From contig JAUVUO010000026.1 of NCBI GenBank assembly GCA_030601015.1, positions 1 to 11,075 on the forward strand: 11,075 nt of DNA. The letters run 5' to 3'. The notes below the pieces were generated by a model, which did no database searches, was not told the origin of the DNA, and saw nothing but the letters and a program-made list of their open reading frames with translations. The position numbers were made by a program, and so were the translations under genes. Position 1 is the stretch's first letter, and each line of letters opens with the position of its first letter. This stretch comes from Candidatus Omnitrophota bacterium (lineage in GTDB: Bacteria; Omnitrophota; Gorgyraeia; Duberdicusellales; 4484-171). Of the stretch, positions 7,693 through 11,075 are shown in pieces.

Positions 7693-8165
7693 AAAATCTT
7701 AATTTTACCTTTTTATGTTTTCTTTCGATACTTTTTATAATGGATTTGATTAATCCATTCGGCAAAACATTGGCTGTTGAATTTCTATTTATAGGTATAA
7801 TTAGTATTTCTTTACTAAAAAACAATACAAATCCGATAATTTTATGCATTTTTTTTGGTTTCCTAAAAGAATGTTTTATCCCCCAATCAAAATCACTCAG
7901 CGTAATAGAATTTCCAATAATTTGTTTGATTATTCAATATTTTAAATTTCGCTTGTTTTTTACAGATAAAAAAACACACAACTTGACAATAAAAAGTCTC
8001 ATTATATGTGTCTCATTAATTATCCATATTTTGTTAAATTCGTTATCCTTAGGAATACTTGCACCAATGTTATATTTACAATTTTTTATTCAATCTTTTC
8101 TAATTGCAATCGTACTTAACTTTTATTTCGAAAAATTGGTACCCTCATGTTCTACCATTTTTTAA
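7689..8165 (+). CDS. mreD: Probable rod shape-determining protein MreD
   Basis: This hydrophobic protein of 158 residues has five or six likely membrane segments (about 6-21, 28-43, 48-62, 70-86, 102-121, 125-146). Size, hydrophobic pattern and position between mreC and mrdA fit MreD, the integral membrane partner of MreC. MreD is poorly conserved and no diagnostic motif can be claimed; FFGFLKECFIPQ (55-66) sits where many MreD proteins carry a Gly/Asp-rich segment. The start ATG overlaps the mreC stop (ATGA) and has no Shine-Dalgarno, as expected for coupled translation. A 58-base, very AT-rich gap follows. The call rests mainly on context. Confidence 0.78.
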   Translation: MKNLNFTFLCFLSILFIMDLINPFGKTLAVEFLFIGIISISLLKNNTNPIILCIFFGFLKECFIPQSKSLSVIEFPIICLIIQYFKFRLFFTDKKTHNLTIKSLIICVSLIIHILLNSLSLGILAPMLYLQFFIQSFLIAIVLNFYFEKLVPSCSTIF

Positions 8166-8223
8166 CAAATTATATGCTTCAATATACTTTATTTTTGAAA
8201 TAACAATTTTATCGTAAAATCTT

Positions 8224-9963
8224 ATGAGAAGATCTAAAAAATATACAAACAATACTGAACTAAACTTTTCTTTAGGACTTTTACAAAAATTATATCTTTT
8301 AGGATTTCTAATCCTTATAGGAGTTTTATTCAATTACCAAATAGTAAAAGGCAATTATTATTCTAAAAGAGCAAAAAACAATTACGTAAGAGTAATACCT
8401 TTACGGGCGATGAGAGGAACTATCTTCGACCGTAACAATATTGCGATGGCTTATGATAAAGCCATCTTTAATATCAGCGTAATCCCTTACCAAATACGCG
8501 GCAAAAAAAAAGTATTGTTTAATGATTTATCAAAATTTCTAAATTATGATTTAAAAATAATTAATAAAAACTATAAAAAAAATATTCTTAGTTTATTCAG
8601 CCCTGTTGATATTATTATAAATATTGATAAACTTTCTGCTTTGCAATTAAAAGAAAAATTCAAAGATATTGTTTTAATTAACGCCCAACCGCAAAGATAT
8701 TATCCTTATCCTTATCAAAACGCCCATATATTAGGGTATGTAAAAGAAGCTACTTCTTTTTATGATAAATTAAAAAAATATGGTTATAGCCCTCTTGAAC
8801 GCGTAGGTTTTTTTGGAGTAGAACAATACTATGATGCTTATCTGCGGGGGGAGGACGGAGGAGATCTTATTGAAGTAGACGCAAAAGGAAGAATAGTCGG
8901 TTTTTTAGGTAAACGTTTTCCAGTAAAGGGCAAAGATATCTATCTAACGATAGATAACCGTATTCAACAAATAGCAAAGGATTCAATGGGGGAAAAAAAA
9001 GGTGCTCTTATATTTATGGATTCAAATTCCGGTGAACTTATAGCTCTATATTCTAATCCGTCTTTTAATTCTAACGCCTTTATTACAGGTAAAAATACCG
9101 GCAAATTTCTTACTAATAAAAATAGCCCTTTATTAAATAGAGCGATTCAAGCTGCTTTTCCTATAGGCTCCATATTTAAACCTTTAATGAGTATTTTCGC
9201 GTTAGAAGAAAAAAAAATACTTCCGTCAACAACATTCCATTGCAACGGACAATTAACATTAGGGTCAACTAAATTTCGCTGCTGGAGTGTTCATAATGAC
9301 GAGAATTTATATGAAGCTTTGGCTCATTCATGTAATGTATATTTTTATAATGTCGGATTAATCTTAGGACAAAAAAATATTTCTAAATGGTCTAAAAAAT
9401 TCAAACTTGATGCTTTAACAGGTATAGACCTTCCTTATGAAAAAAAAGGATTATGTCCAAATGCTAACTGGAAACAAAAAAAATTTAAAAAACGTTGGTA
9501 TCCCGGTGATACGGTTAATCTTTCAATAGGTCAAGGATACATGCTTGCTACGCCGTTAGAAGCGACTGTAGCAATTAATTCTATTGCTAATAAAGGGTAT
9601 TTGGTCATTCCTCACATTTTGAAAGGGGTTGAACAAAATAATACTTCTTTATCAAGTAAAACATATTTAGGTATTTCAGAAAAAAATATAAATATCGTTA
9701 AACAAGGTTTAATAATGACTGTTTCCGACAAAAACGGAACGGCTAAGATGTTAGAACCCTTAAAATTAAATATTGCAGGTAAAACAGGAACAGCCCAAAC
9801 AAGAGGTAAATCTCATGGCTGGTTTATTGGATTTTTCCCTTACAATAAACCAAAATATACAATATGTGTTTTTCTCGAAAATGGGGGTTCCAGCCATGAG
9901 GCTTTAAATGTAGTTTATAAATTCCTTAAAACAATAAATTCTCAAAATCTTTTCGAAAAATGA
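8224..9963 (+). CDS. mrdA: Penicillin-binding protein 2 (elongasome transpeptidase)
   Basis: PBP2 crosslinks peptidoglycan during lateral wall growth, anchored in the inner membrane and working with RodA. The product is 579 residues. There is one N-terminal membrane segment (about 21-38), then the pedestal domain with RAMRGTIFDR (61-70), QPQRYYPYP (155-163) and GVEQYYDAYLRGEDGG (198-213). The transpeptidase domain carries the three active-site motifs in order: PIGSIFKP (313-320, nucleophile Ser316 and Lys319), SCN (369-371) and KTGTAQT (520-526). FHCNGQLTLG (338-347) and the GDTVNLSIGQGYMLATP stretch (428-444) are also typical. No Shine-Dalgarno is visible before the ATG, and none of the other starts nearby has a better one. 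The stop overlaps the rodA start (ATGA). PBP3/FtsI is the relative to exclude; position beside mreBCD and rodA argues for PBP2. Confidence 0.95.
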   Translation: MRRSKKYTNNTELNFSLGLLQKLYLLGFLILIGVLFNYQIVKGNYYSKRAKNNYVRVIPLRAMRGTIFDRNNIAMAYDKAIFNISVIPYQIRGKKKVLFNDLSKFLNYDLKIINKNYKKNILSLFSPVDIIINIDKLSALQLKEKFKDIVLINAQPQRYYPYPYQNAHILGYVKEATSFYDKLKKYGYSPLERVGFFGVEQYYDAYLRGEDGGDLIEVDAKGRIVGFLGKRFPVKGKDIYLTIDNRIQQIAKDSMGEKKGALIFMDSNSGELIALYSNPSFNSNAFITGKNTGKFLTNKNSPLLNRAIQAAFPIGSIFKPLMSIFALEEKKILPSTTFHCNGQLTLGSTKFRCWSVHNDENLYEALAHSCNVYFYNVGLILGQKNISKWSKKFKLDALTGIDLPYEKKGLCPNANWKQKKFKKRWYPGDTVNLSIGQGYMLATPLEATVAINSIANKGYLVIPHILKGVEQNNTSLSSKTYLGISEKNINIVKQGLIMTVSDKNGTAKMLEPLKLNIAGKTGTAQTRGKSHGWFIGFFPYNKPKYTICVFLENGGSSHEALNVVYKFLKTINSQNLFEK

Positions 9964-11057
9964 TAAATTTTAACAATATAAAAATTAAATTAAGCGGTAT
10001 AAAAACAATTATTTTATGTTTATTGTTCCTTAACTTATTAAGTATCAGCTGTATTTTCAGCAGCTTACATCAGGGAGGAGAATTTATTGGTAAATCTCTC
10101 CTTATAAAGCAAATTATTTGGATCAGTATTTCATGGATATTTTTAATTTTTTTTTCATTGGTAAATTATAGGATTTACTACAATTTTTCTTATATCATTT
10201 ATTTTGCTAATATTATGTTACTGCTTGGGGTTTTGACTTTTGGGAAAACAATGATGGGAGCTCAACGATGGATATCATTTTTGGGCTTCACATTCCAGCC
10301 TTCAGAATTATCCAAAGTGGCTATAATAATTCTTTTGGCCCATATTTTTTCTTTAAAATGACAAAAAAATTTTTTGAATTCTTTTATACTTCCTTTAGTA
10401 TTAACAGTCCTAAATGCTTTACTTATCTTCAAACAACCGGACTTAGGTACCTCCTTAATTTTAATTTTTATTTTTTTAGGTATGGGTTTATTCTCTAAAA
10501 TAAATAAAAAATATTTTATTGGGTTTATGATCCTAGGAGTAATAATATCACCTTTTGCTCTAAATTCTCTTAAAGATTATCAAAAAAAGAGGTTAACTGT
10601 ATTCTTAAACCCAAATATTGACCCTCTAGGGTCAGGATATACTATTATTCAGTCAAAAATAGCTATTGGTTCAGGAAAATTGATGGGGAAAGGATTTCTT
10701 GCCGGAACTCAAAATCAATTTAATTTCCTCCCAGAACGTCACACTGATTTTATAGTCACAATAATCGCAGAAGAATGGGGATTTATTGGTATTATTTTTT
10801 TACTATGGCTTTATTGGTTAATTTTAAAAAAAATATTAAATAAAGCTTCTACCTTAAGAGATCCCTTTGCATATTTTATTTGTCTAGGTATAAGTTTTTT
10901 ATTTTTTTCCCATATATTTATCAATATAGGAATGGCCCTAGGCATTTTACCCGTTGTTGGGCTTCCTTTGATTTTTTTAAGTTATGGAGGAACAAATCTT
11001 TTAATAAATTCGATTTCAATTGGTATATTCTTTAATATTTGCAGAACTCAGAGGTGA
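9960..11057 (+). pseudogene. rodA: RodA peptidoglycan glycosyltransferase, interrupted by one in-frame TGA
   Basis: RodA is the SEDS-family polymerase that joins lipid II into glycan strands and pairs with PBP2. The reading frame is 365 codons plus stop, normal for RodA, but codon 134 (10359-10361) is TGA. The first part (9960-10361, 133 residues) holds four membrane segments and MMGAQRWISFLGFTFQPSELSK (98-119). The rest continues in the same frame to 11057, with KQPDLGTS at codons 158-165, the GSGKLMGKG loop, FLPERHTDF including the catalytic Asp at codon 263 (E. coli Asp262), EEWGFIG, and SYGGTN near the end. No other lesion is seen. The TGA lies in the cytoplasmic loop after segment 4. Options are a recent nonsense mutation (for example CGA to TGA), a sequencing error, readthrough, or two separately made halves, with TTG 10374 as a possible restart. 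It is labelled pseudogene only because of the stop. It starts by ATGA overlap with mrdA. Confidence 0.85.
10359..10361 (+). other. In-frame TGA inside rodA
   Basis: TGA replaces codon 134 of an otherwise intact rodA frame. The following base is C, the context in which UGA termination is known to be least efficient in bacteria. TGA also ends mreC and mrdA and no other gene here has an internal TGA, while Trp is encoded by TGG, so a general TGA reassignment is not supported. An ATG overlaps the stop (10358-10360), but it leads into a wrong frame that closes at 10498. Confidence 0.85.
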
Positions 11058-11075
11058 AACGAGGGGTGAAAGACA

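Noticed and set aside
8162..8188. Promoter for mrdA (TTAACA ... TATACT)
   Set aside because: The 15-base spacing is short and the stretch is almost pure A/T, where such boxes occur by chance.
10359..10361. Genome-wide reassignment of TGA to Trp or Gly
   Set aside because: Tryptophans are encoded by TGG, no other gene has an internal TGA, and TGA ends mreC and mrdA at tidy 4-base overlaps.
10268..10498. Separate small gene overlapping the rodA interruption
   Set aside because: It lies in another frame, shows no family resemblance, and the rodA frame is conserved on both sides. It is an out-of-frame shadow.
11050..11075. Start of a further gene (AGAGG followed by GTG at 11066)
   Set aside because: Only three codons fit before the window ends, too little to support a coding call.

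Overview
The window is an AT-rich bacterial segment (roughly one third G+C by eye) with nine genes, all on the + strand and packed tightly. The 266 bases at the left end are non-coding, repeat-rich and strongly structured. The proteins are ordinary bacterial housekeeping enzymes, and the mreBCD-mrdA-rodA cluster points to a rod-shaped, peptidoglycan-bearing cell. The sequence does not fix the taxon. Low G+C, a long divergent class II aldolase and the gene mix would suit an uncultured lineage such as Elusimicrobiota (Endomicrobia) or Omnitrophota, but that is a guess. No tRNA, rRNA, CRISPR array, transposase or phage gene is visible.

Layout. Bases 1-299 are the leader of ahcY. It holds two pairs of exact direct repeats, a 102-base block of two long hairpins that looks inserted into one copy of the repeat, and an H-type-pseudoknot-like fold directly upstream of ahcY. 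The 5' strand of that fold is complementary to the ahcY Shine-Dalgarno sequence. Next come ahcY (S-adenosylhomocysteine hydrolase), pfkA (6-phosphofructokinase with an altered nucleotide loop), a 467-residue class II fructose-bisphosphate aldolase-like gene and ilvD (dihydroxy-acid dehydratase), separated by 25, 26 and 58 bases. A near-consensus sigma-70-type promoter at 5880-5908 then starts the elongasome operon: mreB, mreC, mreD, mrdA (PBP2) and rodA.

Function. pfkA and the aldolase encode consecutive glycolytic steps (fructose-6-phosphate to fructose-1,6-bisphosphate to triose phosphates). ahcY recycles the methyl-cycle by-product SAH, and ilvD serves branched-chain amino acid synthesis. 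The right half encodes the lateral-wall machine: MreB filaments, MreC/MreD scaffold, PBP2 transpeptidase and RodA glycosyltransferase. RodA is interrupted by a single in-frame TGA, while both halves keep all recognisable family motifs in the same frame.

Most worth checking: (1) the ahcY leader as a possible SAH/SAM-sensing riboswitch of unrecognised class; (2) the hairpin-rich insertion in the duplicated leader; (3) the TGA in rodA; (4) the mreB promoter, which predicts an almost leaderless mRNA; (5) the missing glycines and the Asp-to-Asn change in the PFK active site.
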